This document shows, piece by piece, positions 47,740-57,161 of a stretch of DNA of 64,000 nucleotides. Below the pieces are notes generated by a model. It saw only the letters and a list, made by a program, of their open reading frames with translations. It was not told where the DNA came from and did no database searches. Every line of letters begins with the position of its first letter. The first letter of the stretch is position 1. Origin of the DNA: Nostoc sp. HK-01 (GTDB lineage Bacteria > Cyanobacteriota > Cyanobacteriia > Cyanobacteriales > Nostocaceae); assembly GCA_003990705.1 (NCBI GenBank), contig AP018318.1, forward strand, positions 5,128,501-5,192,500. The letters are read 5' to 3'. Position numbers and translations under genes: made by a program.

Positions 47740-48192
47740 ATGACAACCTTTTTTGAATTTGAAGCAGATTTTGTCACTTCTCTGCGTTGTATACCTATGC
47801 AGGTGAGATATAAATTAGATACTTGTGGTATCAAACTCAAGCTATCAGATTGGTTGCAGATGACTCAAGATGAGCGTGAAGCTTTATTTGAACTGCCTTG
47901 CACCACACAAACAGAAATTGAAACTTATAAAGAATATCTCCAGCAACTAATTTTAGAAAGGACAGGTACACCTGTGGCACAACTACCTGTAGATCCTTAT
48001 CCTGTGTGGATGGACTCTAGTAATTTGCCAGTTACTTTGCAAGAAAAAGCCCAAGAACTAGGCGTAAACTTAACCTTAGAACAATGGGCGGCTTTAACTC
48101 CCCTACAGCGATTTGCATTGATTAAACTCAGCCGTCCCAGCCACGAAAATAAAAATTTTCCTAATGCCATAGCAGAATTTCATTTGCTTTAA
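47740..48192 (+). CDS. Nitrate reductase-associated protein
   Basis: 150 residues, soluble. It matches the cyanobacterial family found beside narB: FFEFEADFVTSLRCIPMQVRYKLD start, LSDWLQMT, ELPCTTQTEIETYKEYL, and a second LTLEQWAALTPLQRFALIKLSRP block that looks like an internal duplication of the first. Position 0.8 kb downstream of narB supports the assignment. The proposed role is assistance to nitrate reductase assembly or activity; no enzyme motif is visible. Confidence 0.85.
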   Translation: MTTFFEFEADFVTSLRCIPMQVRYKLDTCGIKLKLSDWLQMTQDEREALFELPCTTQTEIETYKEYLQQLILERTGTPVAQLPVDPYPVWMDSSNLPVTLQEKAQELGVNLTLEQWAALTPLQRFALIKLSRPSHENKNFPNAIAEFHLL

Positions 48193-48262
48193 TTTTAGTC
48201 AATGGTCAATATTCAAGCTTCAATAGACTATTGATCCAAAACTAAAAACTGAGGATAACAAC

Positions 48263-48862
48263 ATGGCAGCTAAGAAAATCTTAATGCTTGTGGGCGATTT
48301 TGTGGAAGATTATGAAGTGATGGTTCCTTTCCAAGCTTTGCAAATGGTAGGACACACTGTTCATGCTGTTTGTCCCAACAAAAAAGCAGGTGATAAGGTA
48401 AGAACCGCTATTCACGATTTTGAAGGAGACCAAACCTATAGTGAAAAACCTGGTCACAACTTTACTTTGAATGCGACTTTTACCGAGGTAGATGTTAACA
48501 CATACGATGCGCTTGTAATACCCGGAGGCCGCGCACCAGAATACATACGCTTAAATCAACAGGTGCTAGAAATTACTCGTCACTTTGCTCAAACAAATAA
48601 ACCTATTGCGGCCATTTGTCATGGCTTGCAGTTATTAGCTGCTGCTGATGTACTGCAAGGTAAAAGTTGTACAGCCTATCCAGCTTGTAGTCCAGATGTG
48701 CGTGCTGCTGGTGGTATTTATGTACAAATCCCAGTTGATGAAGCCGTAGTAGATGGAAATCTCGTAACAGCACCAGCTTGGCCTGCACATTCTCGTTGGT
48801 TAGCAGAATTTCTGAAAGTACTGGGTACTGAGGTCGAACATCCAGAAGTGGCAAAAGTTTAA
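48263..48862 (+). CDS. DJ-1/PfpI-family protein
   Basis: 199 residues. The nucleophile elbow is [10 protein letters not shown] with Cys119-His120, Glu16 lies in VEDYE, and [14 protein letters not shown] is the family's glycine-rich loop. Members act as proteases, deglycase-like or glyoxalase-like stress enzymes; the exact activity cannot be read from sequence. A good Shine-Dalgarno (GAGGATAACA) precedes the ATG. It is followed by a clear terminator. Confidence 0.92.
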   Translation: MAAKKILMLVGDFVEDYEVMVPFQALQMVGHTVHAVCPNKKAGDKVRTAIHDFEGDQTYSEKPGHNFTLNATFTEVDVNTYDALVIPGGRAPEYIRLNQQVLEITRHFAQTNKPIAAICHGLQLLAAADVLQGKSCTAYPACSPDVRAAGGIYVQIPVDEAVVDGNLVTAPAWPAHSRWLAEFLKVLGTEVEHPEVAKV

Positions 48863-48886
48863 GAATGAAAGCAAAAATTAGTTAAG

Positions 48887-48928
48887 CCTTATACTTTAAA
48901 AAGTATAAGGTTTCTTATTCTTTTTTTG
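48887..48928 (+). terminator. Intrinsic terminator after the DJ-1/PfpI gene
   Basis: CCTTATACTT (48887-48896), a TAAA loop and AAGTATAAGG (48901-48910) are followed by TTTCTTATTCTTTTTTT. Confidence 0.88.
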
Positions 48929-49269
48929 GATAGCTAATTTTATATTTTCTCCATCACTCAAGATGTGGCAAATACTACTAAAAATTCCAGAAATTACCGT
49001 ACATTTTTTGCCTGTAGGCTTTTCAAAACATCATATTTATGTATTACGAAAAATATTTCTTAGCAAATAGGCACATAAGACACTCCAATTAGCCATAATG
49101 CTTGTCAATATTGAGTTAGATAATTTTAAATTTTGTATGAGAAAATTTTGAATTTGTTAGCAGAGACTAAAGCTATAGTGGATTTAGCAATTCTGCTGTT
49201 GGTATGGCTAAGGTTCAGTCATCCTGCCAGAATATTTGATGAATTAGTTTGGGAAGACACTCTAACTCG
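48929..49269. other. Intergenic region upstream of PrsW-FHA
   Basis: About 340 bp after the terminator. AT-rich; presumably contains the promoter of the PrsW-FHA gene, not localised. No small gene seen. Confidence 0.45.
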
Positions 49270-50649
49270 ATGACAGGCAAAAACGCAAGACATAACGCTT
49301 TTCTGCGGCTGGTGTCTGGTAATACAGCAGCTTTTGGTTCAGAATCTCGTTACGCACTACATGCAAGTAAAGAGATGGTAATTGGACGTGACCCCAGCTG
49401 TCAGATTGTCTTGGATGCCATGACATATCGAATGGTATCTCGTCGTCATGCTGCGGTTCGTCCTCTATCTTCGTCTCCAGATAATAAATTTACTTGGGTA
49501 ATTTGTGATTTAAATAGTGCGAATGGTACTTATCTCAATGGTGAACGTTTTTATGGGTGCCAAGAATTACAATCAGGCGATCGCATTGCTTTAGGTAGTG
49601 ATGGCCCACAATTTATTTTTGAGTATGACTTAATACCTCAACCGACAATGATGACGAAACAAAACGCATCATTGCCTTCAGCCGCTAACTACCAGAATCA
49701 CACCCAAATCAAGCAGCCTGATTCAGTTAGCTTTACACAACTTTTTCCGATTATTTCTACTGGTAAGGATTTAACAAGTAAAGCTTACCTTGTCCCAGGA
49801 ATACTCACAGTAGTTTTTGTTGTGCTAATGTTTGCGACTGTTGGTAGACCCCAGGCTAACCAAGTCATTGTCGCCAGTTATATTGCCTTTGTTGTTTACT
49901 ACTTTGTTTATCAATTGTGTGGTAAGCAAAAGCCTTGGTGGGTACTGGTTGGTACAGCGCTGACAACAGCATTAATTTTACTGAGTCCTGTCTTAGAATT
50001 ATTTATCTTTGTGTTTCGCGGTATTCTGCCAGGTAATTTACCTTCACCCCAAGATTCTACTACATTGACTGAGTTGCTAGTACGAATGTTCTTTGGTGCA
50101 GGGTTGATGGAAGAATTACTTAAGGCCTTACCTGTACTGGGAGCTTTTGTGATTGGCAGACAATTGCCTTCACCTTGGCGAGAACGCATAGGTGTGTGGG
50201 AACCTCTAGATGGCATTCTCCTAGGAACAGCTTCAGCTTTGGGGTTTACTCTGTTAGAAACTCTCGGACAGTATGTACCAGATATCACACAAAATGTTAG
50301 TCAACAGGTAGGTATTGGTGCGGCTGGCCAATTAGCCGGCTTACAATTGCTGATTCCTCGCGTTTTAGGCTCTGTTGCTGGTCACATGGCTTATAGTGGC
50401 TACCTGGGATATTTTATCGGTTTGGCTGTTCTCAAACCGAGTCAGAGTTGGCAAATTCTCTCGATTGGTTATCTAAGTGCATCCGCACTCCACGCTTTAT
50501 GGAACGCAACAGGTTCTATTAATGCTTTGTTGTTAGTAATTGTTGGGGTTTTATCTTACGCTGTTTTGATGGCGGCAATTTTAAAGGCAAGGGCATTGTC
50601 ACCAACGCGATCGCAAAATTTCGCTACTCGCTTTCTCGGCCCCAAATAA
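49270..50649 (+). CDS. FHA-domain PrsW-type intramembrane protease
   Basis: The start is ATG 49270 (MTGKNARHNAFLRL), preferred over TTG 49249; 459 residues. Residues ~20-115 form an FHA domain (VIGRDPSCQIVLDAMTYRMVSRRHAAV; NGTYLNGERF) that binds phosphothreonine. From ~170 there are about nine membrane helices with the PrsW glutamic-protease motifs: EELLKALPVLGAF (~279) supplies the paired Glu and Lys, ASALGFTLLETLGQY the next helix and GHMAYSGYLGY the His. A phospho-reader fused to an intramembrane protease suggests kinase-controlled cleavage. It faces the CHAT/PP2C operon tail to tail. Confidence 0.88.
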   Translation: MTGKNARHNAFLRLVSGNTAAFGSESRYALHASKEMVIGRDPSCQIVLDAMTYRMVSRRHAAVRPLSSSPDNKFTWVICDLNSANGTYLNGERFYGCQELQSGDRIALGSDGPQFIFEYDLIPQPTMMTKQNASLPSAANYQNHTQIKQPDSVSFTQLFPIISTGKDLTSKAYLVPGILTVVFVVLMFATVGRPQANQVIVASYIAFVVYYFVYQLCGKQKPWWVLVGTALTTALILLSPVLELFIFVFRGILPGNLPSPQDSTTLTELLVRMFFGAGLMEELLKALPVLGAFVIGRQLPSPWRERIGVWEPLDGILLGTASALGFTLLETLGQYVPDITQNVSQQVGIGAAGQLAGLQLLIPRVLGSVAGHMAYSGYLGYFIGLAVLKPSQSWQILSIGYLSASALHALWNATGSINALLLVIVGVLSYAVLMAAILKARALSPTRSQNFATRFLGPK

Positions 50650-50674
50650 ATATCAGATAAAATTATCAACTAAA

Positions 50675-50712
50675 GGGTAGAAGTAGCAAATTTACTTTCT
50701 GCCCACCTTTTC
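50675..50712. terminator. Hairpin between PrsW-FHA and the CHAT operon
   Basis: GGGTAGAAGTA pairs with TTACTTTCTGCCC with one bulged base, then ACCTTTTCC. The rest of the 323-bp gap contains several CTATCT/AGATAG direct and inverse copies (50750-50860), including ATCTAAAGAAAGAT-like arms, and no gene. Confidence 0.6.
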
Positions 50713-50972
50713 CTGTGATTCTGACACTAGGTTTTTGAACTCAAAGATTGTTTCTATCTCAAGATAGATTGCTTCGCTATAAAAATTGCTTTAACTTAAA
50801 AATACTCTAAGTATCTTCTATCTAAAGAAAGATATACCCATCTAAGGATAGATTAGGATAAAGACTAATCATTTATTGATATCAGCAATACAAATGCTAC
50901 CTGAGAGAAAATCCAGTGGCTCTGGCGATTTCATCTCAGCCCATAATTTAGACAGTCAAAGCAAATTTATAT

Positions 50973-51617
50973 TTAAGCTTCATTTTCCAATTTGTCTAGC
51001 TGTCTGAGAGCATAATAGGCGATCGCCACACTAACTTTAGCTTGCTCCATTTCTGATAAAGTCGCCCAATCCCGATTTTGAATTTTATTCATAACTGATG
51101 CTAGGTTTTGCTGTTCACTGCTACGCATCGCATAGGCATAAGGACGAGCGAAAACTGCTAGATCGTCTGTTTCCCATGTAGGCAATACTGTTTGAACGCA
51201 CTGCACTAACTGTTCGTTGATTGATTGCTGCACGGCTGCTACTTCTGTAGCTTTCTGAGCGATCGCCTTTAGCCACCCTTTTGGTACTCCAGTCGCAAAA
51301 GTATGTAAAGTTTCACAAAGACTGTCTAAAATGCTGGCATTTGTATTACAGTTGTAATCACCACAATTTGCCGCTTGAGACCATAAATTATCTAAATTTC
51401 CGTAAAAAGATTGCGCTCTAGTATTGAGTTCTTCCTCCAAAACATCCTGCATAGCAAACTGCTTTTCTAATTCATCAAAATATGTCTCTGCTTGATCATC
51501 AGCAGGATTCCAAGGATAAGCTGCATCTTCGGGTTGGAGCAGTAGTTCGAGGAACTCTAATTCCACTTGAGTTACCGAGGATGAGAGATTGTGGGAATTG
51601 TTGATTTTTTTAATCAT
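50973..51617 (-). CDS. Uncharacterised protein downstream of CHAT-FHA
   Basis: 214 residues, not recognised. Acidic, soluble, mostly helical; no signal peptide or membrane helix. Two cysteines close together (AANCGDYNCN, ~90) and another in LDSLCETL. It lies 172 bp downstream of the CHAT-FHA gene on the same strand, so it may be a substrate, chaperone or regulator of that protein; this is inference only. Confidence 0.65.
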   Translation of the reverse strand: MIKKINNSHNLSSSVTQVELEFLELLLQPEDAAYPWNPADDQAETYFDELEKQFAMQDVLEEELNTRAQSFYGNLDNLWSQAANCGDYNCNTNASILDSLCETLHTFATGVPKGWLKAIAQKATEVAAVQQSINEQLVQCVQTVLPTWETDDLAVFARPYAYAMRSSEQQNLASVMNKIQNRDWATLSEMEQAKVSVAIAYYALRQLDKLENEA

Positions 51618-51789
51618 TTTTCGACTCCTGATGAATTATTTCGCAGTACTGACTGCTACAAGTTGTAAATTACAATTTCCGCAAAAATTAAACTGATTTT
51701 ATTTAGCAATTGAATCAGAAAAATTATGTCAGAGCCAGCATAAGGCAGGAAGTATACAATTCACTGCAATTTTTATCCTGAAAGAATGC

Positions 51790-53367
51790 TTAATTTTCAA
51801 TAACAAACTCCCAAGTTTCATTGCTAGAATTCCCAAACTTTAACTTGCTACCAGATTGTAAAGGTACTTCCTCCCGAAGGATTTGTTGCCAACCATTAGA
51901 GCTTAAACACCAAGTTGTGCCGTAAGTTGAGAGATCTTGTAAATAATAAGTTTGTACTGGAGTAGTGCCAGCAAAAGTATTTCGGCATAAAATTTCGGCA
52001 TGACGCTTAGAAACTGATGGTTCGGGAATTACAATATCATTGTCTTGAGTACGACCAATGCGCGTTACACCTGCTCGCAAAAAGCAAGTTCTACCTCCTG
52101 GGGCGAGCGATCGCAAACAAGCTTTAGAAGTAGCAATATTTATATTGACAATTGAAATATCTGGTAACTCTGTAATTCCCTCATCAATGCTTTTAACAAG
52201 TTCGCCATTGAAATCTGGATGTAAATACAGAACTGGTAAAGTCCAAGCTGGTTGGTTGAACTTATACAGTGTTAACATTTCTTGTCGTGCTTCCGCCACA
52301 GCTTCATCAATTGGCTTGCGCGATCGCAAAGCTGCCGCAAAAGCTTTAATAAAACTGTGACTTTCATGGTCAGCAATTACATCTCGCATTCCCAAAACTG
52401 CTGGTACACCATGACGAATTAGTACTTCCGCTAAACTACTGGCGGGAATTGCTTGGTGATTAACTGCTGCTGGTTGCGCTCCCCAACAAGCGTTAAAAAC
52501 AGCTAATTTTAGTCCACTCCGAGTTAATACTTGCGCTAATTCTATGCCATTGAGTGTCTTGCTAGGACGTAAAAACAACAGTCCTCCATCTGGGCCAGGC
52601 AATCCATGACCAGCGTAAAAAAAGACATTGTAAGCCTTAGTTTCTAATTCTTGAATCAACTCTTGTGGCGTTGGTTGAATCAGCGTTTTCACCATACAAG
52701 GAGCAAATACTGAGTAATTATGGTTTATTTGCGGTTTATTCTCCAGAATTTGTTGCAAAATAATTGCTTCTTGTTCGAGTTGCAAGTTTTCATCATGACC
52801 TAAAACCAGCAAGATATTAATAGCCTGATCCGTGCGTAAGAATGGCAACGGTTCAACTTCACTTGTAGTGCGGCTAAATAGCAAATCTTGGGCGAGAGAA
52901 ATTGCTGATTGTCCGGGTTGACGCTGCATAATTTCCCAAGGCAAGGCGATCAAATCTGGATCACGAATTTCTAGTTGAAAGCGCAAACGTGTATTCTGTC
53001 CCATCGCCATTCCACAACTGCGTTCGAGACTGTTGAGAATTGGCCCATCAAACACCCAACGCCACAAATATAGCCCTAAGTATTGCATTAGACGACCACC
53101 GTAACCAGGCATGTGGCCCGAATTTGTCGAACCTAAGTTAAACGACAGAGGGTTTGCAGGTTGCGCTGCTGTGTTGGCTGTAACATTTAAACCGCTGTGT
53201 CCAGCAAACATTTGCTGCCACTCTTGCCAAATTTGATTTAGTTCTGAAGGCCATACACAGTCACGCAGAACATAGCCACTAGGATAGGGGGCTTTGACCA
53301 CCCAAATGGCAAAGCTATCTGTGCCAGTATTGATGAGACGGGCGATCGCTAAGTTCAGGGATGGCAT
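51790..53367 (-). CDS. CHAT (caspase-like) protease with C-terminal FHA domain
   Basis: 525 residues. An N-terminal ~150-residue region has a Trp-rich pattern typical of cyanobacterial CHAT proteins. The CHAT domain (~175-400) has the catalytic dyad: His in FFYAGHGLPG (~253) and Cys in AVFNACWGAQ (~293), with SSLAEVLIRHGVPAVLGMRD after it. The C-terminal FHA domain (~425-520) reads TRIGRTQDNDIVIPEPSVSKRHAEIL. CHAT proteins are clan CD proteases related to caspases and separase. The FHA domain implies recruitment to threonine-phosphorylated partners. It is downstream of the PP2C gene, gap 168 bp. Confidence 0.9.
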   Translation of the reverse strand: MPSLNLAIARLINTGTDSFAIWVVKAPYPSGYVLRDCVWPSELNQIWQEWQQMFAGHSGLNVTANTAAQPANPLSFNLGSTNSGHMPGYGGRLMQYLGLYLWRWVFDGPILNSLERSCGMAMGQNTRLRFQLEIRDPDLIALPWEIMQRQPGQSAISLAQDLLFSRTTSEVEPLPFLRTDQAINILLVLGHDENLQLEQEAIILQQILENKPQINHNYSVFAPCMVKTLIQPTPQELIQELETKAYNVFFYAGHGLPGPDGGLLFLRPSKTLNGIELAQVLTRSGLKLAVFNACWGAQPAAVNHQAIPASSLAEVLIRHGVPAVLGMRDVIADHESHSFIKAFAAALRSRKPIDEAVAEARQEMLTLYKFNQPAWTLPVLYLHPDFNGELVKSIDEGITELPDISIVNINIATSKACLRSLAPGGRTCFLRAGVTRIGRTQDNDIVIPEPSVSKRHAEILCRNTFAGTTPVQTYYLQDLSTYGTTWCLSSNGWQQILREEVPLQSGSKLKFGNSSNETWEFVIEN

Positions 53368-53535
53368 GGGTTCTTTAAATTAAAAGGTAGAAACCAAGGA
53401 CTTGCGATAACAATTTTCCATGAGGAAAACTTTTTGCCTGGAAGTTTTAAATCTGGTTATTAAATGTATTATTCCAGGCTTCTACAAGTTTATCGAGTAT
53501 TGGTCGCATTTTCACTGATATTATTTTCCTGGACT

Positions 53536-55740
53536 TTAGCGAGACGCAGGAGTTTCACTATCTGGGGGTTGGGATAAATTATCACAACTGCTAGTGTCGG
53601 TTGATTTTAATACCGTGATGCCTGGACGTTGGAGTTGAGCTAAGGTGACACGCAGTGGTTTGTCAGGTTGAGGAGATACAGTATTTTCAGAAGGGCAAAG
53701 CCGCAATTTAATCACAGATTCCTGAGCATTGGGTGTATCTCCCGGTTCGACTTCAACCACTTGGAGAAAACTACCAGCTTCTAACTTCTGATCATCCAAA
53801 GTAATTGCTTGGCTATTAGTAATTACCCAACCCGATGCAAGGTTATCGAGCGATCGCGCATTTGTGGCAGCAGGAGTTGGCTGTAAAGTAGGGCTAGAAT
53901 CTGTCGTTAATAACGGTGATGACATAAACAGTCCACGCACCAGCAGCCCTAAAGAACCTGCGGCGATCGCAATAATCATTGGCACAATTAAATGGAGTGG
54001 TAGTTGCTGAAAAGAACTAGGCTTATTTTTAGGAATTAAAGTTTTTTGCTCTGAAATGTCTTCTAGTAAGGTAGGTTGCAGCGGCTTAGGTGTAACTTTG
54101 GCGGTTGTGATGGTAGGAGGCTGAACAATAACTGCTTTGAGAGTTAGCTCTGGCTCAACATACTGAACTTGATAATGAACTAAAGCGATCGTCACATTAT
54201 CATGGCCATTTTTGGTGTTAGCAATTTCCAGTAATTTGTCAGCCACCGTTACTAAATCTGTTTCTTCGGTCAAAATTGGTAAAATTTCTGTTTCCCAATA
54301 TTCTTCCACACGGTCAAAATCACTTAAACCATCAGATGTCAACAGAAAAACAGCATCCTCATCTAGAATAAACCTCTGTGCTGTTGGATGTAACGCTGCA
54401 CTGGAACTCATTCCTAATGCTTGAACCAAAGAACCAGATCCACTCTGTTGCACAGCCTCACGATAAATGGCATATCCCAAACGTACTTCCCTAGAAGCAA
54501 CATCATCATCAAGGGTGACTTGGTAGCAAGCATCCCGTGTAATCCAATAAGCGCGACTATCCCCAACATGGGTAATGTACATTTCATGGGCCACTGGCAA
54601 TGCCATTACCAAGGTTGTACCCATACGTTTTCTACCCTGACGATTTTCACTGTCATTGCGTTGGCTGATTTTATCATTGGCAACTGCCACAGCTTGCTCT
54701 AGGTCTGCCAGCAACAGTGATGGTTCTATATGGTTAGAAGGAACTTTGGTGAGTTGTTGTACTTGCTGTTGAATTGTTTCAATTGCTAAATTAGATGCGA
54801 CATTACCGCCTTCGTGTCCACCAATTCCGTCACAGACAATAGCCAAGGCTGTAGCTTGTGGAGGTTTACTCAACAGTGTGCCACTGGGTGGGTAACAGGC
54901 ATCTTCGTTGCGTTGTCGTTTAGGTCCTGTATCAGTTTTAGTGATAATCTTAATTTTTGGCGATTGCAATTCCCCTAATTCTGCTAATCCGCGGTCTAAA
55001 GCTGAGATTAGTACTTCAGGTGAATTGATTTCTCCTTGAATCAGATAACTGCTCACTTGGTTAACAAATTCTGCGATCGCTGGTTTGGTATCTGGCAATA
55101 ACTGCTGCCAAAAATCGCCTAAATGTGATAACTTTGGTGCTGTTGAGGTATCAGAACGTAATTCTAATAAGCGGACTAAAGACCCTTCTACTCTTAATAT
55201 GTGCGTATCAATTAAGCTAGAAGCAACACCTTCACTGACCAAGGGTTGCCACAGATGAGCTAATTGCCATAGCCAGTTCATTTGACGCATGGATGTAGCT
55301 GTGCGCCAAGCAGTAGTTAACTGGGGACATAACCTTAATTGTGAGTCTGTTGTTGGTTCTGTTAATAACGGCGGTTTTTCTAAAAGTAAAATTTCTTTGT
55401 GAGAGCGTCCATCCTTTAGAGACAGCACACCATACACCTGCGGTATATGCAAGCTGTAGGGGATTAGTCTTAAATAAGCTCTGATAGTTTGTACTTTTTC
55501 TGTTTCTAATCCTTGAGGGAGTAATCCAGGCTTAGTATCTAAAACCACAGATTTATTTAGGACTAAATAGCGATCGGCTAATATTTCTCCAGGACTACCC
55601 ACATTTAGAACATCACCCACAACCCAGAGATATCGTTTGGGTAAGGGTGTAGAACATCGTTGGCAAAACTTATGAGTCAGGGGATTAGCCGCCTGACAAA
55701 GTTCATTTGGGCAGTAGAGGGTTGCCGCATCATTTTCCAT
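53536..55740 (-). CDS. Zinc-ribbon, pseudokinase-like, PP2C phosphatase membrane protein
   Basis: 734 residues. The N-terminal zinc ribbon has Cys10, Cys15, Cys26, Cys29. Residues ~45-255 resemble a Ser/Thr kinase fold without catalytic residues: ILADRYLVLNKSV starts like a kinase N-lobe without the Gly loop, and LVSEGVASSLIDTHILRVEG aligns with the HRD-loop position but lacks HRD and DFG. PP2C domain ~265-518 is intact (QRNEDACYPP, CDGIGGHEGG, THVGDSRAYW, LTSDGLSDFD, GHDNVTIAL) for metal-dependent dephosphorylation. One membrane helix (~583-605) precedes a C-terminal periplasmic part. First gene of the CHAT operon. Confidence 0.87.
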   Translation of the reverse strand: MENDAATLYCPNELCQAANPLTHKFCQRCSTPLPKRYLWVVGDVLNVGSPGEILADRYLVLNKSVVLDTKPGLLPQGLETEKVQTIRAYLRLIPYSLHIPQVYGVLSLKDGRSHKEILLLEKPPLLTEPTTDSQLRLCPQLTTAWRTATSMRQMNWLWQLAHLWQPLVSEGVASSLIDTHILRVEGSLVRLLELRSDTSTAPKLSHLGDFWQQLLPDTKPAIAEFVNQVSSYLIQGEINSPEVLISALDRGLAELGELQSPKIKIITKTDTGPKRQRNEDACYPPSGTLLSKPPQATALAIVCDGIGGHEGGNVASNLAIETIQQQVQQLTKVPSNHIEPSLLLADLEQAVAVANDKISQRNDSENRQGRKRMGTTLVMALPVAHEMYITHVGDSRAYWITRDACYQVTLDDDVASREVRLGYAIYREAVQQSGSGSLVQALGMSSSAALHPTAQRFILDEDAVFLLTSDGLSDFDRVEEYWETEILPILTEETDLVTVADKLLEIANTKNGHDNVTIALVHYQVQYVEPELTLKAVIVQPPTITTAKVTPKPLQPTLLEDISEQKTLIPKNKPSSFQQLPLHLIVPMIIAIAAGSLGLLVRGLFMSSPLLTTDSSPTLQPTPAATNARSLDNLASGWVITNSQAITLDDQKLEAGSFLQVVEVEPGDTPNAQESVIKLRLCPSENTVSPQPDKPLRVTLAQLQRPGITVLKSTDTSSCDNLSQPPDSETPASR

Positions 55741-56804
55741 AGTGTTCGCACTGATTAGCGATTGGCAATTTCTTCAAAAGCATAGGCAGTGAGCAGTAAC
55801 TAGGCTGCTCTTAATTTCTGCAAACAGACGCATCCAACTGGGGATCATGATTCTAGCTGGGAAATACCAGTCAATGCTAATACTTGGTTTAGGAAATTTA
55901 TGCAAATATCACACTCCTTGGCCAATTCTACAGCCTCATCATAACTTTTATTGTTCTACGACTTTCCGTTGCCATAACAACTAACTTTAAACCCTGTCAA
56001 CAAAGCTTAACCTTAACTTATGTGTAATTGGTTGCTGTCAGTCAATTAGAGCATTAGAAAGCGACACATAATACAGATATTTCTTTAGTTTATAGATCAA
56101 TATAGTTTAGTTAGAGTGAAAAACATCCAACTTTACGCATTGAACTGAGTTATAAACCTCAATTTAAACCAAGCTGACGTGCTTTACTGAACTATATTGG
56201 GTGAGCAGTTACAAAGTTTAAATTAAATTTATTTAAGAATTAAAAAGTTAGTTATCAAAATAGCTAACTTGCAGTTATCACTCTGCTAGAGCAAGGATCA
56301 AATCTCTAGGGGTTGTAAATTTTTGTTCACTGAGATCAATAAGCAAGTTCTTGTAGCTGGCTTGTAAAGGCCAAAAATTATGCTTCCTTCTAAAAATATG
56401 CAAGAGAAGCTGAGATCAAGCATTTGAGCCAAATTATTAGATAGAAGGTATTTATTTTATATCAGGCAATATATTTCAATATTACTAAAACGTGAAAATA
56501 TTAATTTTTTGCTTGGTTCTCGCCAAATAATTGACTGAATAATATATGTAGTAATCAAAACTGCGTCAGATCTTAGACAGAAAAAAAGTAATATCACTTA
56601 CCATACTTCAAAATAGCAGGGACAACCTCATTTCTCTAAATAGTTAGGAGTGATGTATATTATCACTCCTAACTCATCACTATTGAATAAACAGACCAAT
56701 GCACAGACAAAAGTTGAGTTTACAACTTCTGTTTAGACTGCTGAGTTATGGGGAGTACCCGCAATTTCTGATTTGTACTTCTGTGCTTCCTGTACATTTT
56801 GCTA
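55741..56804. other. 1.06-kb gene-free region
   Basis: Between the PP2C gene start and the 3' end of ndhM, both on the minus strand. AT-rich with stops in all frames. Contains a 13-bp perfect hairpin at 56642-56674 and an isolated GTA-N8-TAC at 56588-56601 without a suitably spaced -10. The PP2C promoter should lie near its left end. No gene or known RNA recognised. Confidence 0.55.
56642..56674. terminator. Perfect 13-bp hairpin, possible ndhM terminator
   Basis: AGTTAGGAGTGAT (56642-56654), a 7-nt loop and ATCACTCCTAACT (56662-56674). It lies 130 bp past the ndhM stop on its strand. The following T-tract is weak (TATTTAGAG), so termination is likely but not certain. Confidence 0.55.
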
Positions 56805-57161
56805 CTACTTCTCATCTAAGGCAACTTGTGGAACTCCCATACTGTAGTTGGTAACACGAGCAGACAGATTGTAGCTGATTTCGCCTTTTTGCAGGAGCGA
56901 TCGCAAATAATGCTCCAAATCTGAACCAATGCGACGTAAATTGTAGTCTGTCAGGTCTGCACCACTAGAAGATTCGACCAATTCGTCAAACTTACGATAA
57001 ATCTTCTGTAGAGCATCTTCATTCCAATTAAATTCGTTGTCTGGGTCAACATCCAACGTTAAAACTTGATTACTGGGAACTAATTCGCCATCCCGGTCAA
57101 TTTCTGCCGCAAAAATGCGGATATGCCGGGTTGTGGACTTGAGCAGCATTGGATTGTCCAT
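56805..57161 (-). CDS. ndhM: NAD(P)H-quinone oxidoreductase subunit M
   Basis: 118 residues, the normal size. It follows cyanobacterial NdhM throughout: LLKSTTRHIRIFAAEI, LTLDVDPDNEFNWNEDALQK, LTDYNLRRIGSDLEHYLRSL and NLSARVTNYSMG. NdhM is a peripheral, oxygenic-photosynthesis-specific subunit of the NDH-1 complex in thylakoids, serving cyclic electron flow and respiration. ATG 57161 is used; an ATG four codons later is also possible. No other ndh gene is adjacent. Confidence 0.95.
   Translation of the reverse strand: MDNPMLLKSTTRHIRIFAAEIDRDGELVPSNQVLTLDVDPDNEFNWNEDALQKIYRKFDELVESSSGADLTDYNLRRIGSDLEHYLRSLLQKGEISYNLSARVTNYSMGVPQVALDEK

Noticed and set aside
50750..50870. CTATCT/AGATAG repeats considered as a CRISPR-like array
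   Set aside because: Units are too short and irregular, with no spacers of constant length. No CRISPR array or cas gene was found anywhere in the window.
56588..56601. A second exact GTA-N8-TAC (NtcA-like) box
   Set aside because: No TAN3T at 22-23 bp on either strand and no gene start near. Such a six-base motif is expected many times by chance in 64 kb.
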